A stretch of DNA of 64,000 nt. Source: Flavobacterium notoginsengisoli (GTDB taxonomy: Bacteria > Bacteroidota > Bacteroidia > Flavobacteriales > Flavobacteriaceae). The stretch is taken from the NCBI RefSeq assembly GCF_014207905.1, contig NZ_JACHLB010000001.1:1056723-1120722 (forward strand), in the 5' to 3' direction. Below are positions 1 through 9,067 of the stretch, in pieces (positions within the stretch are counted from its first letter, which is position 1; each line of letters opens with the position of its first letter). Both the position numbers and the translations under genes were made by a program. The notes under the pieces were generated by a model. The model did no database searches. It saw nothing but the letters and a program-made list of their open reading frames with translations, and was not told where the DNA came from.

Positions 1-382
1 CATGACTGTCAATGTCAATTTGCCCGATATTTACTCCGTTTACAAAAAGAGGCACTACAATTTCAGATTTTACGGTCAAACTACAAGCAATATAATTGTC
101 TTGTGCTTTAACATCTGGGACTACAAAATTGGCATTACTTTCTGCCACTTGTCCGCAAATGCCTTTTCCAAAAGGAATAACGGTATGGTCTGTTTCTGCA
201 CCAACATAAGGTCCTAAATGTAAAGTTTTAGCTTCATGATTGGCAAAGTAAAAACCAACCCAATTATAATAATCCACATTTTCATTTAGCAGTTGGCAGA
301 TTGCTAATAATTTTTCGTCTCTACTGTTTTCATTATCAGCAACAATGCTGCTTATCTTTGGTTGTAATTCTTGAAATGTCAT
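1..382 (-). CDS. GAF-domain protein, probable free methionine-R-sulfoxide reductase (partial)
   Basis: The gene starts with ATG at 382 and runs off the window edge after 127 codons, so the C-terminus is missing. The translation reads as a single GAF domain of the fRMsr (MsrC/YebR) family, with YYNWVGFY near residue 38, GKGICGQVAES (Cys76), NYIACS (Cys100), SEIVVP and GQIDIDS. In the family the two visible cysteines belong to the redox centre that reduces free methionine-R-sulfoxide in the cytoplasm. It is divergent from xrtF with about 70 bp between starts. A plain GAF signalling protein is less likely because both cysteines sit in their family contexts. Confidence 0.8.
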   Translation of the reverse strand, partial: MTFQELQPKISSIVADNENSRDEKLLAICQLLNENVDYYNWVGFYFANHEAKTLHLGPYVGAETDHTVIPFGKGICGQVAESNANFVVPDVKAQDNYIACSLTVKSEIVVPLFVNGVNIGQIDIDSH

Positions 383-452
383 AATGTAAAATTTTATACA
401 AAAGTATTTAAAGCTAAACTCAAAAAATATATAAATTTGAAAAAAAAATCTC

Positions 453-989
453 TTGAAAAAATATTTAGTTCAATTTAAGCCTTTCTTGATTTTTGTAAGC
501 ATCTTTTTTCTGACTTATATTGTCTTGACCATGCTTTATAAATTCTACTTAAATAGTTATGAAATCAATGATATTGATGGCATTTCCTTATTTGTTGGTA
601 AAAATGTCGAATCATTATTGAAGATTTTTGATTATAATATTATTATTCAAAAAAGCTCTCAAAATCCATGGTTGGAGATTATCCTGAATAATTTGTTTTT
701 AGCAAGATTAATTGAAGGATGCAATGCTGTAAGTGTCATGATTCTTTTTGTTTCCTTTGTCACGGCTTTTTCAGGAAAACCTAAGAAAACAATCTTATTC
801 ATTCTATTTGGAGTAGTTTCTATTTATATTTTGAATGTATTGCGTATTGCGCTATTGGTAGTACTTTTGTACAATTTTCCAGAAAACAACAAATTAGTTC
901 ATGATATTATATTTCCATTAGTTATATATGGTTATGTTTTTCTTTTATGGATTTTTTGGATCAATAGATTTTCAAAATATGCTAAATAA
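453..989 (+). CDS. xrtF: exosortase family protein XrtF
   Basis: A 178-residue membrane protein of the exosortase/archaeosortase fold, which in the family cleaves a C-terminal sorting tag of exported proteins. The likely catalytic triad is visible: Cys90 in EGCNA, Arg131 in NVLRIALL and His150 in VHDIIFP, each at the edge of a hydrophobic segment. The only usable start is TTG at 453, directly followed by Lys-Lys and a membrane segment. A TAAATTTG box at 432-439 could be its promoter -7 element. The next gene overlaps its last 11 nt. The length fits the short flavobacterial XrtF type rather than full-length EpsH-type exosortases. The substrate is not identifiable here. Confidence 0.88.
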   Translation: MKKYLVQFKPFLIFVSIFFLTYIVLTMLYKFYLNSYEINDIDGISLFVGKNVESLLKIFDYNIIIQKSSQNPWLEIILNNLFLARLIEGCNAVSVMILFVSFVTAFSGKPKKTILFILFGVVSIYILNVLRIALLVVLLYNFPENNKLVHDIIFPLVIYGYVFLLWIFWINRFSKYAK

Positions 990-1425
990 ATTACTCGAAA
1001 ATAAATTTAAACTTATTGGTGCATGTCTTATTGTGCTTGGTTTTGCATTGGTCAGAATGTTTGAGTTGCAGCTGTTTTATGATCCTTTTTTAAATTATTT
1101 TCAGAATGACTTTAAAAATTTGCCTTATCCGCAAGTCGATAAGTTGAAGCTTTTTTGCAGTTTGTTTTTTAGATATATCTTGAATTCGATTTTGTCATTG
1201 ATTTTGATTTATGTGTTGTTTCAAAATCGTGATTTTTTAAAGTTTAGTGCACTGTTATATAGTCTGTTTCTCTTAATTCTTCTAATAGCATTTTTTATTG
1301 TTTTAGACTTTTTTCCAACTGCCAGCTGGCTTCTTTTTTATGTTCGAAGATTTATAATTCAGCCAATACTAATATTGCTATTTATTCCTGGATTCTATTA
1401 TCAACTTCAAAATTCAAAAAAATAA
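979..1425 (+). CDS. exosortase F system-associated membrane protein
   Basis: A 148-residue integral membrane protein with about four hydrophobic helices, starting MLNKLLENKFKL. ATG at 979 lies inside the end of xrtF (stop at 989), so the two genes are probably translationally coupled; an in-frame upstream start at 928 would be buried in xrtF and is not needed. Position and hydropathy match the small protein that follows xrtF in many Flavobacteriia. The biochemical role is unknown; a partner or stabiliser of XrtF is an inference from synteny. Confidence 0.8.
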   Translation: MLNKLLENKFKLIGACLIVLGFALVRMFELQLFYDPFLNYFQNDFKNLPYPQVDKLKLFCSLFFRYILNSILSLILIYVLFQNRDFLKFSALLYSLFLLILLIAFFIVLDFFPTASWLLFYVRRFIIQPILILLFIPGFYYQLQNSKK

Positions 1426-1472
1426 CATTTGTTTAAGTTTTTTTATAAATCCTTTTTGAATAATTTTGCGGT

Positions 1473-1871
1473 ATGAATATTAAAAAGTGTACAGGTCTGT
1501 TTTTAGCGTTCCTTTTATTGGTTTCCAATATCGGGTTTGCTCTTGATGTGCACTATTGCGGAGGAAAAATTGCCTCTATTTCATTAAATACAACTTCAAA
1601 ACCTGTAATTGAAAAAAAATGCTGTGGTTCTAAAGAGAAAAAGAATTCCTGCTGCAAAGACAAACATGTTCAGATTGAGAAAAAGTCTGAAAATGCAACA
1701 CTTAAGTTTTTCTTTTTTCAATTTGATTTTCCTGCCGTAATACAGGAATATAAACCATTAGTTTTTGCTGCGGTATCTAGTTTTAAAACTAGACAAACGC
1801 TTTCGTATTATGCCGATGCAAATGCGCCCCCCTTATTCAAACTATATCATCAGTATATTTTCTATTCCTGA
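1473..1871 (+). CDS. HYC_CC_PP family exported protein
   Basis: A 132-residue protein with a signal peptide (residues 1-23) and the signature elements of the HYC_CC_PP family: HYC at 27-29, Cys pairs at 50-51 and 60-61, and Pro-Pro at 119-120 in ANAPPLF. The family has no known reaction, but it is recurrently encoded beside TonB receptors and heavy-metal-associated proteins, as here, so a periplasmic metal (perhaps copper) role is inferred. TAATTTTG at 1461-1468 matches the -7 box and lies only 4 nt before the ATG, so the message may be nearly leaderless. Confidence 0.82.
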   Translation: MNIKKCTGLFLAFLLLVSNIGFALDVHYCGGKIASISLNTTSKPVIEKKCCGSKEKKNSCCKDKHVQIEKKSENATLKFFFFQFDFPAVIQEYKPLVFAAVSSFKTRQTLSYYADANAPPLFKLYHQYIFYS

Positions 1872-1990
1872 TTTTAATGTTAAGATGCTGTGCAAGTCTT
1901 GGTCAAGACTTTGTACGTACATTTTGATTGTTTTTCATTTTGAAAAAACATCAAGAATGTAATTCTATTTCAACATTAAAATCATTTTTT

Positions 1991-3997
1991 ATGCAAAAAA
2001 AAATAATGCTTTTTGCAGCGTTTTTGCTTTCTGTTTCTATGTTTTCACAAGAAGATTTAGAGGAAGTAAAAATCAATAAAAAGCAAAAAGGAATTAAAAA
2101 ATCCTTTACAGTAACTGCCAATACATCTCTAATTACAAGCAAAGAATTGCTAAAAGCCGCTTGTTGTAATCTAGCCGAAAGCTTTGAAACTAATCCATCA
2201 ATTGATGTTAACTTTTCTGATGCCTTAACGGGAACTAAACAAATCAAAATGCTTGGTTTGACAAGTCCTTATTTAATGATAACAGAAGAAAATATTCCTT
2301 CTGTTCGTGGAGCTTCTCAAGCTTATGGTTTATCATTTACGCCAGGAACTTGGATTGAAAGTGTTCAGATCACAAAAGGGGCGGGAAGTGTGATTAATGG
2401 TTACGAAAGCATTTCGGGACAGATTAACACAGAGCTTTTAAAGCCTCTTAGTGATATTCCATTTTTTCTGAATGCTTATGGCTCAACCGATTCTCGATTT
2501 GAATTAAATACCCATTTCAATAAAAAACTGTCTGACAAATGGGCAACAAGTTTATTTGTTCACGGAAATACTCGTGTCGCAAAAAATGACATGAACAATG
2601 ATGGATTTCTAGATAATCCATTAGGAAAACAAATCAATGTTTTAAACCGTTATCAATATTATAATCCTGAAAGTGGTTTAGTAAGTTTTATCAATTTCAG
2701 ATATATGAATGATAAAAAACAGACAGGAGAACTTGATTTTGATAAAGATCGTGATCGCGGAACTACAAATTATTGGGGTTCAGAAATTAATACCGAACGC
2801 TTTGATGTTTCAACTAAAATCGGATATGTTTTTAAAGATATGCCTTATCAAAGTATTGGTTTTCAAAATGCTTTTAATAGTCATAAACAAGATTCTTATT
2901 TCGGTTTAAATCAATACGATATAAAACAAAATAGTTTTTATTCTAATTTGATTTTCAACTCGATTATAAACAATACAATGCACAAGTTTACAACGGGATT
3001 GAATTTTAGCTATGATCAATATCAAGAATTTGTAAACTTAACAGATGTAAGCCGAATCGATAATTCAGTTGGTGCTTTCTTTGAATATACATACGATAAC
3101 ACCGATAATTTCAGTTTGGTTTTAGGAGGAAGGGTAGACAATCATAATCGATTAGGATTTTTTGTTACTCCAAGATTACACATGCGATACAATCCTTGGA
3201 AGAATGGAGTTGTGCGTTTTTCAGCAGGAAGAGGAAAACGTTCTGCGAATATTTTTGCCGAAAATCAGCAGCTTTTTGCAAGTTCAAGAACGTTTTCAGT
3301 TTTAGACTCAAATGGAAAAGTGTATGGATTAAATCCAGAAATTGCTTGGAATTACGGAGTAAGTTTTTCACAGAAATTCAAGATTTTTGGTAAAAATGCC
3401 GATGCAGGTTTCGATTTGTATCGAACAGATTTTCAAAATCAGGCAGTGGTTGATGTGATGCAGAGTCCACAGCAAGTTTTGTTTTATGATTTAAAAGGAA
3501 GTTCGTTTGCAAACAGCCTACAAGTTGAGTTTAATTATGAGTTGATTCATAATTTAAATTTAAGAACGGCTTACAAATATTACGATATTCAAACAGATTA
3601 TTTAAGAGGTTCGTTTCAGCGTCCTTTGCAGGCAAAACATCGTTTTTTAGGGAATTTAGAGTATGAAACAACTTTAAATGATGATAAACAATGGAGATTT
3701 GATTTTACTTATAATTGGTCAGGAAAGCAGCAATTGCCTTACACGGCATCAAATCCTGTAGAAGATCAATTTCCAGATTTTTCACCAGCTTATGCAGTAA
3801 TGAATGCACAAGTAACACGTGTTTTTTCTTCAGTTTTCGAAGTGTATATCGGAGGGGAAAATATTGGAAATTATAAACAAGAAAAAGCAATTTTAGGAGC
3901 AGATAATCCTTTTGGTCCTAATTTTGATGCGTCGGTTGCATACGCGCCTATTTTTGGTCAAATGTATTATGCGGGATTACGATTTAAGATTAAATAA
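1991..3997 (+). CDS. TonB-dependent outer-membrane receptor, probable metal uptake
   Basis: About 668 residues: signal peptide (MLFAAFLLSVSMFSQ), a plug domain, then a long beta-barrel ending in the aromatic-rich strand YYAGLRFKIK. There is no N-terminal carboxypeptidase-like domain. The plug carries LLKAACCNLAESF, a Cys pair often seen in receptors next to heavy-metal proteins, followed by the plug/barrel motifs QITKGAGSVINGYESISGQIN. ATG 1991 is chosen because it begins the signal peptide; the open frame extends to 1928 without a better start. It sits between the HYC_CC_PP and HMA genes, which suggests copper or another soft metal as cargo. The cargo is inferred, not proven. Confidence 0.85.
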   Translation: MQKKIMLFAAFLLSVSMFSQEDLEEVKINKKQKGIKKSFTVTANTSLITSKELLKAACCNLAESFETNPSIDVNFSDALTGTKQIKMLGLTSPYLMITEENIPSVRGASQAYGLSFTPGTWIESVQITKGAGSVINGYESISGQINTELLKPLSDIPFFLNAYGSTDSRFELNTHFNKKLSDKWATSLFVHGNTRVAKNDMNNDGFLDNPLGKQINVLNRYQYYNPESGLVSFINFRYMNDKKQTGELDFDKDRDRGTTNYWGSEINTERFDVSTKIGYVFKDMPYQSIGFQNAFNSHKQDSYFGLNQYDIKQNSFYSNLIFNSIINNTMHKFTTGLNFSYDQYQEFVNLTDVSRIDNSVGAFFEYTYDNTDNFSLVLGGRVDNHNRLGFFVTPRLHMRYNPWKNGVVRFSAGRGKRSANIFAENQQLFASSRTFSVLDSNGKVYGLNPEIAWNYGVSFSQKFKIFGKNADAGFDLYRTDFQNQAVVDVMQSPQQVLFYDLKGSSFANSLQVEFNYELIHNLNLRTAYKYYDIQTDYLRGSFQRPLQAKHRFLGNLEYETTLNDDKQWRFDFTYNWSGKQQLPYTASNPVEDQFPDFSPAYAVMNAQVTRVFSSVFEVYIGGENIGNYKQEKAILGADNPFGPNFDASVAYAPIFGQMYYAGLRFKIK

Positions 3998-4028
3998 TAG
4001 TATTAACAACAATAAATATTTTAATAAA

Positions 4029-4370
4029 ATGAATAAATTATTTTTAATAGCGATAATTACTTTTTTAGGATTTTCAGCTCAAGCACAAACTAAAAAGAAC
4101 AAAAATTTAAAATATACAACAGAGGTAAACGGTAACTGCGAGCAATGCAAAAAAAGAATTGAAAAAGCAGCCTACGGAGTTCCAGGTGTAAAGACAGCAA
4201 GTTGGGATATCAGTTCTCATCAGCTTTCTGTTATTTTGAATGAAGAAAAAACTACTCCTCTAGACTTAAACAAAGCAATTGCCAAAGTAGGTCATGATAC
4301 TAAGGAAGTTAAAGCTACAACAGAAGATTATGACAACTTGCATAGCTGTTGTAAGTATGTAAGAGAATAA
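4029..4370 (+). CDS. exported heavy-metal-associated (HMA) domain protein
   Basis: A 113-residue protein: signal peptide to about residue 20, then one HMA ferredoxin-like domain with the metal-binding loop GNCEQCKKRIE (Cys37, Cys40), and a C-terminal Cys-Cys pair (107-108). Such domains bind Cu(I) or similar soft metals. It follows the TonB receptor by 31 nt and is closed by a strong terminator, so the receptor and this protein are probably one transcript. The start is the ATG that opens the signal peptide; the longer open frame from 3912 lies inside the receptor gene. A periplasmic metallochaperone role is inferred. Confidence 0.87.
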   Translation: MNKLFLIAIITFLGFSAQAQTKKNKNLKYTTEVNGNCEQCKKRIEKAAYGVPGVKTASWDISSHQLSVILNEEKTTPLDLNKAIAKVGHDTKEVKATTEDYDNLHSCCKYVRE

Positions 4371-4380
4371 TTATTGCTTA

Positions 4381-4409
4381 AGCCCAAACCTTAGTTTGGG
4401 CTTTTTTTA
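4381..4409 (+). terminator. intrinsic terminator of the metal-receptor operon
   Basis: A perfect 9-bp stem AGCCCAAAC/GTTTGGGCT with a 4-nt loop is followed by a run of seven T. It lies 11 nt after the HMA stop codon. Confidence 0.92.
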
Positions 4410-4503
4410 ATAGTTAATTTATGTTTAAAATACCGCATTTAATTGTAGTTAAAGTAAATTATTGTTACTTTCACAGACTTATAAAGATAACCAATCTCGT
4501 TTT

Positions 4504-5184
4504 ATGAATAATTTTGAATGGACCCAGTTACTAAACCCTGAATTTTATATTACTTTAAGTGTCGGAGGTTTTCAAATTGGGTTGTTTATTGTGCTGTTTA
4601 TAGTTTTTGCTGAAACAGGACTTTTTGCAGGTTTTTTTCTGCCTGGAGACAGTTTGCTTTTTTTAGCAGGTATTTACAGTCGTGATTTAATTGAAAATGT
4701 TTTATTTATTCCAAACGACTTTGTAAACGTGTTTTTACTGGCAACAGCTGTTGCAATAATGGGAGTTTTAGGAAATATGACTGGTTATTGGTTTGGAGCA
4801 AAAAGCGGTTATTATTTATTTAAAAAAGAAGATACGTTTTGGTTTAAGAAAAAATACCTTCTTCAGTCGAAAGATTTCTTTGAAAAGTATGGTGGAAAAG
4901 CAATTATCTACGCGAGATTCCTTCCAATTTTTAGAACATTCGCTCCAATAGTTGCAGGAATTGTATCAATGGATAAAAAGAAGTTTATGTTTTATAATAT
5001 TTTGAGTTCTTTCCTTTGGTCATTCATCTTAATCTTTGCAGGACATTATTTATACGGAGTATTTTTGAAGCAAGGAATAGATTTGAAAAAACACATTGAA
5101 TACATTATTATCATTATTATCATCATATCAACATTCCCAGTTCTATTAAAGCTTTTAAAAAAGAGACCAAACGAACAGATATAA
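4504..5184 (+). CDS. DedA family membrane protein
   Basis: A 226-residue polytopic membrane protein of the DedA/VTT (SNARE-associated) family. Visible motifs are FAETGLFAGFFLPGDSLLF near the N-terminus, GNMTGYWFGAKSGYYLF, and YARFLPIFRTFAPIVAG with the two family arginines. Family members act as lipid scramblases or flippases (for example of undecaprenyl phosphate or phosphatidylethanolamine). ATG 4504 is chosen over TTG 4462 because the aligned family start is near MNNFEW. It is a single gene between two terminators. The lipid substrate cannot be read from sequence. Confidence 0.88.
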   Translation: MNNFEWTQLLNPEFYITLSVGGFQIGLFIVLFIVFAETGLFAGFFLPGDSLLFLAGIYSRDLIENVLFIPNDFVNVFLLATAVAIMGVLGNMTGYWFGAKSGYYLFKKEDTFWFKKKYLLQSKDFFEKYGGKAIIYARFLPIFRTFAPIVAGIVSMDKKKFMFYNILSSFLWSFILIFAGHYLYGVFLKQGIDLKKHIEYIIIIIIIISTFPVLLKLLKKRPNEQI

Positions 5185-5202
5185 TTTAAAAATAAGACAT
5201 AA

Positions 5203-5235
5203 AAAAATCCGAAGTTAATTAAGCTTCGGATTTTT
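5203..5235. terminator. bidirectional terminator between dedA-like gene and rodA
   Basis: A 12-bp stem around ATCCGAAG/CTTCGGAT with A-rich and T-rich flanks serves both strands of this convergent junction. Confidence 0.88.
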
Positions 5236-5339
5236 TTATGGTTATAAATTTTATAATTAAATGGATTCTTTCGTGTTTTAAAAATCCTATTTGTAAGTCT
5301 AGCTTGGAATTTGGAATTTAAGAATTGAATGTTTTAGAC

Positions 5340-6575
5340 TTACCATTCATTCACTTTATTGGCATCCATTTTAAGGAAAATAAACAACAATATCGTAAAT
5401 CCCCAAAGTCCAGAACCTCCGTATGAAAAGAAGGGAAGAGGGACACCAATTGTCGGGAAAATTCCAATTACCATGGCAATATTTACAAAGAAGTGTATAA
5501 ATAAAATTCCAGCGACACAATATCCGTAGACTCGGCTGAATTTGGTTTTTTGTCTTTCGGCTAGATAAATCACTCTAAGTAATAATCCAACAAAAAGCGC
5601 AATAACAACCACAGAACCTGCAAATCCCCATTCTTCACCTACAGTCGTAAAGATATAATCGGTATGTTGTTCTGGTACGAATCCGCCTTTAGTTTGTGTG
5701 CCTTCAAGAAAACCTTTTCCGATCCATCCACCAGATCCAATCGCAATTTCAGATTGATTGGTATTGTATCCAATACCTTTCATGTCTACAGTTTTACCTA
5801 ATAAGATGTTGAAACGATCTCTGTGGTGTTGCTTGAAAACGTTATCAAAAACATAGTCAACAGAGAAAACAAAACCAGAGATTAATGCCAACAAGATTGC
5901 GCTAAGTAATAGATTACGGTCAACAACTCTTCCTTTAAAATGAATAATAGCTAGAATAATAAAAGCTATTCCAATAACAACATAAGGTTCCAGTACTAAT
6001 GTAAGTACAAATAGAGCTATTGTTATAAAGGCTGTCCAAACATACCAAGAAGGTAATCCTTCTCTATATAATACTAAAATGAAAACACTATATATTAAAG
6101 CACTTCCTGGGTCAGGCTGAGGTAAAATTAGCATTACTGGCAATAACATAATTGCTAAAGCCTGAATCTGTCTGTTTGTTTCTTTTAGATTAATCTGCGT
6201 ATCACTTAGATATTTAGCCAAAGCTAATGAAGTTGCGGCTTTGGCAAACTCTGACGGTTGCAAAGTAAAACTTCCTATTGCGTACCAGCATCGTTGTCCA
6301 GCAATTGTTTTTCCAAAGAGAAATAATCCTGCAAGGGACAGTAAAGAAACACCAAATATGATACTGGCATATTTTTCGTAAAATTTACCGTCAACAAAAA
6401 GCACTACAAATATCAAAGGAACTGTACAGCAAATAAAAATCAATTGCTTTTGATAAGTTCCATCTGTTGACAACAAAGAAGACGAATAAATATTCAGCCA
6501 GCCTAAAGTTACCAACGCAACGTAGATAAAAACACTTATCCAATCAATATTATTTTTTACACTTTGATTTTTCAT
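5340..6575 (-). CDS. rodA: rod shape-determining protein RodA (SEDS glycosyltransferase)
   Basis: A 411-residue SEDS-family membrane protein with about ten transmembrane segments. It polymerises lipid II glycan strands during cell elongation together with the class B transpeptidase encoded just upstream (mrdA). Family signatures are LQPSEFAK, PQPDPGSALIY and GEEWGFAGS, and the C-terminal PFFSYGGSGLWGF. It begins 15 nt after the mrdA stop and is the last gene of the mre operon on this strand. RodA rather than FtsW is indicated by the neighbours. Confidence 0.95.
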   Translation of the reverse strand: MKNQSVKNNIDWISVFIYVALVTLGWLNIYSSSLLSTDGTYQKQLIFICCTVPLIFVVLFVDGKFYEKYASIIFGVSLLSLAGLFLFGKTIAGQRCWYAIGSFTLQPSEFAKAATSLALAKYLSDTQINLKETNRQIQALAIMLLPVMLILPQPDPGSALIYSVFILVLYREGLPSWYVWTAFITIALFVLTLVLEPYVVIGIAFIILAIIHFKGRVVDRNLLLSAILLALISGFVFSVDYVFDNVFKQHHRDRFNILLGKTVDMKGIGYNTNQSEIAIGSGGWIGKGFLEGTQTKGGFVPEQHTDYIFTTVGEEWGFAGSVVVIALFVGLLLRVIYLAERQKTKFSRVYGYCVAGILFIHFFVNIAMVIGIFPTIGVPLPFFSYGGSGLWGFTILLFIFLKMDANKVNEW

Positions 6576-6590
6576 TTGAAATACTTTCTC

Positions 6591-8564
6591 TTAGTTTTTC
6601 TTAGTTGTGTCTACTGCTGTTTTTTTAACTTCTGTTTTTGGTGCCGTTGTAACTGGGGCTTTTGGTTTTATGATTTTAGCTTGTAAAACAGAATCTTTAG
6701 GTACAGATTCAATTGCACTTGCTGCATTCATTCCACCTAATTTAGCATATTCGGCAGCTAAACTTTTGTTTAGTACTCTTATTTCTAAATCAGTTCTTGT
6801 GATTTTTTTTCTTAGATATTTTTCAATCATTAAACTTGCAATTGGCCCTGCTACTGTCGCTCCAAAACCTCCATTTTCAATCATAACTGCAATTGCAATT
6901 TTTGGATTATCTTTTGGTGCAAAAGCTACGAAAATAGAGTGGTCTTTTAGTTTTTCTCTTTTGCCATTGATTTTTGCATAGTTCTCTGCTGTTCCTGTTT
7001 TTCCACAAATATCAATTCCTTCCACTCTTAGAGCGTAAGCTGTACCTTTATTATATACATCAAATAATCCGCTTATAACTGGCGGGAAATATTTCTGATC
7101 TATAGAAGTCACATGTTTTGTGGTAAACTTTTCGTCTATTTTTTCGCCTTCAATCTTTTTAATGATATGAGGTGTGTAATAATAACCTTGATTGGCCACA
7201 GTAGCCATCATATTTGCTAACTGAACAGGAGTCATTAAAACCTCTCCTTGACCAATTGCATTAGATACAATTGTTGAGCTTCTCCATCCGCCATTAGGAT
7301 AAATTCTTTTATAAGTTTTAGAAGTTGGAATGTTTCCTCTTTTTCCAGTAGGTAAATCATAACCCATAAATTGACCTAAACCAAAACTTTTTACGTGACT
7401 GCTCCAAACATCAACAGCTTGACCTGGATCTTTGTATTTGTTGATGGTAAGCATATAAGCTTGGCCAAAATAAGTGTTACAGGAATTGTAAATTCCGTTA
7501 TGCAATTGGTGCGGACCAAAACCGTGACACTTCATGAATCGGCCTCCTCCATAACTAAAACCATGATGACACATAAATGTCGTTTGTTCGTTTACAACAC
7601 CTTCCTGAAGTGCAATCAAACCAGTCAAAATTTTAAAAGGAGAACCTGGAGGATATTCAGCAAGCAATCCTCTGTCATATAATGGTTTCGCAATAGAATC
7701 ATTATATAAAAGAGTATAGTTTTTGGATCTTTGTCTTCCAACTAAAATTCCGGGATCGTAAGATGGAGCGGTAACAAGCGCTAAAATCTCACCAGTTTTT
7801 GGTTCAAGTGCTACGATTCCACCTCTTTTGTTGATCATTAATTCCTCGCCATATTTTTGAAGTTCAGCATCAATTGTTAAATTGATATCTTCTCCCGCAA
7901 CGGCAATTGTATCGTATTTCCCTTCTTTATAAGAGCCAATTTCTCTATTGTATTTATCTTTTTGAATGTATTTAACGCCTTTAATACCGCGCAATACTTC
8001 TTCGTAACTTTCTTCTACACCTTGTCTTCCGATTAAATCTCCACTATTATAGTATGGATTTTTTGCAATTTGGGCTTCATTTACTTGTGTAATAGAACCA
8101 AAAATATTGGCGCCATAATCTACTTCGTAATCACGGAGAGATCTTTTTTGGAAATAGAAACCATCATATTTTCTTATTTTCTCTTGAAAAGCAGCAAATT
8201 CATTCTTATTCAATTGAGATAAAAATACAGAAGGAAGCCTTGGACTATAAACTTTTGCTTTTTCAATACGCTTGTGATATTCCTCTTGTGTAATATTCAG
8301 TAATGCGCAGAATTCAGCTATATTAAGGTCTTTCTTTATTTCTCTCGGAATAACCATAATATCATAAGAAGCCTGGTTTGCAACAAGAAGTTTGCCGTGT
8401 CGATCGTAGATATAACCTCTTTCAGGATAGTCGTAGACTTTCTTTATCGCGTTATTTTCTGATTTTAGTTTGAAAGAATCATCAATAACTTGAAGGTAAA
8501 AGATTCTGATCACTAGCAAAGATGCTGCAATAATTATTATAGTGGGCAGCAGAACTTTTCTCAT
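6591..8564 (-). CDS. mrdA: penicillin-binding protein 2 (transpeptidase of the elongasome)
   Basis: A 657-residue class B PBP with one N-terminal membrane anchor (residues 5-22), a dimerisation domain, and a transpeptidase domain with all three active-site motifs: SPFK with Ser308, SCN at 361-363 and KTGT at 522-525. It crosslinks lateral-wall peptidoglycan in the periplasm, paired with RodA. Between the first two motifs lies a Cys/His-rich loop (MCHHGFS...MKCHGFG), in the region where E. coli PBP2 binds zinc. The C-terminal 30 residues are a Pro/Thr/Lys-rich tail. Its start overlaps mreD by 4 nt (ATGA), indicating coupling. Confidence 0.95.
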   Translation of the reverse strand: MRKVLLPTIIIIAASLLVIRIFYLQVIDDSFKLKSENNAIKKVYDYPERGYIYDRHGKLLVANQASYDIMVIPREIKKDLNIAEFCALLNITQEEYHKRIEKAKVYSPRLPSVFLSQLNKNEFAAFQEKIRKYDGFYFQKRSLRDYEVDYGANIFGSITQVNEAQIAKNPYYNSGDLIGRQGVEESYEEVLRGIKGVKYIQKDKYNREIGSYKEGKYDTIAVAGEDINLTIDAELQKYGEELMINKRGGIVALEPKTGEILALVTAPSYDPGILVGRQRSKNYTLLYNDSIAKPLYDRGLLAEYPPGSPFKILTGLIALQEGVVNEQTTFMCHHGFSYGGGRFMKCHGFGPHQLHNGIYNSCNTYFGQAYMLTINKYKDPGQAVDVWSSHVKSFGLGQFMGYDLPTGKRGNIPTSKTYKRIYPNGGWRSSTIVSNAIGQGEVLMTPVQLANMMATVANQGYYYTPHIIKKIEGEKIDEKFTTKHVTSIDQKYFPPVISGLFDVYNKGTAYALRVEGIDICGKTGTAENYAKINGKREKLKDHSIFVAFAPKDNPKIAIAVMIENGGFGATVAGPIASLMIEKYLRKKITRTDLEIRVLNKSLAAEYAKLGGMNAASAIESVPKDSVLQAKIIKPKAPVTTAPKTEVKKTAVDTTKKN

Positions 8565-9067
8565 CGTTTATTGGGCTTAATAAGATATATGATTATTATG
8601 GAAGTGATTATAGTAAAAATAGAACTAAATAAAGTTCTGAGTAAAATGTCCCAAATAAATTTGAACTGGAATGCTTCAAGAACAAATAATACAATGTGAT
8701 GCATTAAAACCGAAACCAGAATAAATGAAAAACGTTCTGGTGTTAAAGATTCATTTAGCTTAATAGTTTGATATTCGTAACTGAGACCAAATGAAAATTT
8801 GAAAATATACGGCCTATAATATGCAAGAATAACACAGGCAGTAGCATGTATTCCGCCCGAATTACAAAACATATCCATTATTAATCCAAGTAGGAAACTC
8901 GAAATAATCAGACCAGCTTTATTGCTGTTTACAGGATAAAGAATTATATATAAAATATACGGAAAAGGACTTATGTACCCTAAGAAATTCATATTGTTGA
9001 AAATAACAACCTGAATCGCTAGCAGTATGATAAATCGAAAAATATTGAGTAACACTGCGCTATTCAT
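8561..9067 (-). CDS. mreD: rod shape-determining protein MreD
   Basis: A 168-residue protein with about five membrane helices, of the MreD family that links MreC to the RodA-PBP2 complex. Sequence conservation is low in this family, so the call rests on size, hydropathy, the SPFPYILYIILYP region and position between mreC and mrdA. It overlaps mreC by 8 nt upstream and mrdA by 4 nt downstream. Confidence 0.9.
   Translation of the reverse strand: MNSAVLLNIFRFIILLAIQVVIFNNMNFLGYISPFPYILYIILYPVNSNKAGLIISSFLLGLIMDMFCNSGGIHATACVILAYYRPYIFKFSFGLSYEYQTIKLNESLTPERFSFILVSVLMHHIVLFVLEAFQFKFIWDILLRTLFSSIFTIITSIIIIYLIKPNKR

Noticed and set aside
6607..6981. Plus-strand 124-codon open frame opposite mrdA
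   Set aside because: It is a shadow of the PBP2 gene: the opposite strand has clear active-site motifs and operon context, and this frame shows no family features.
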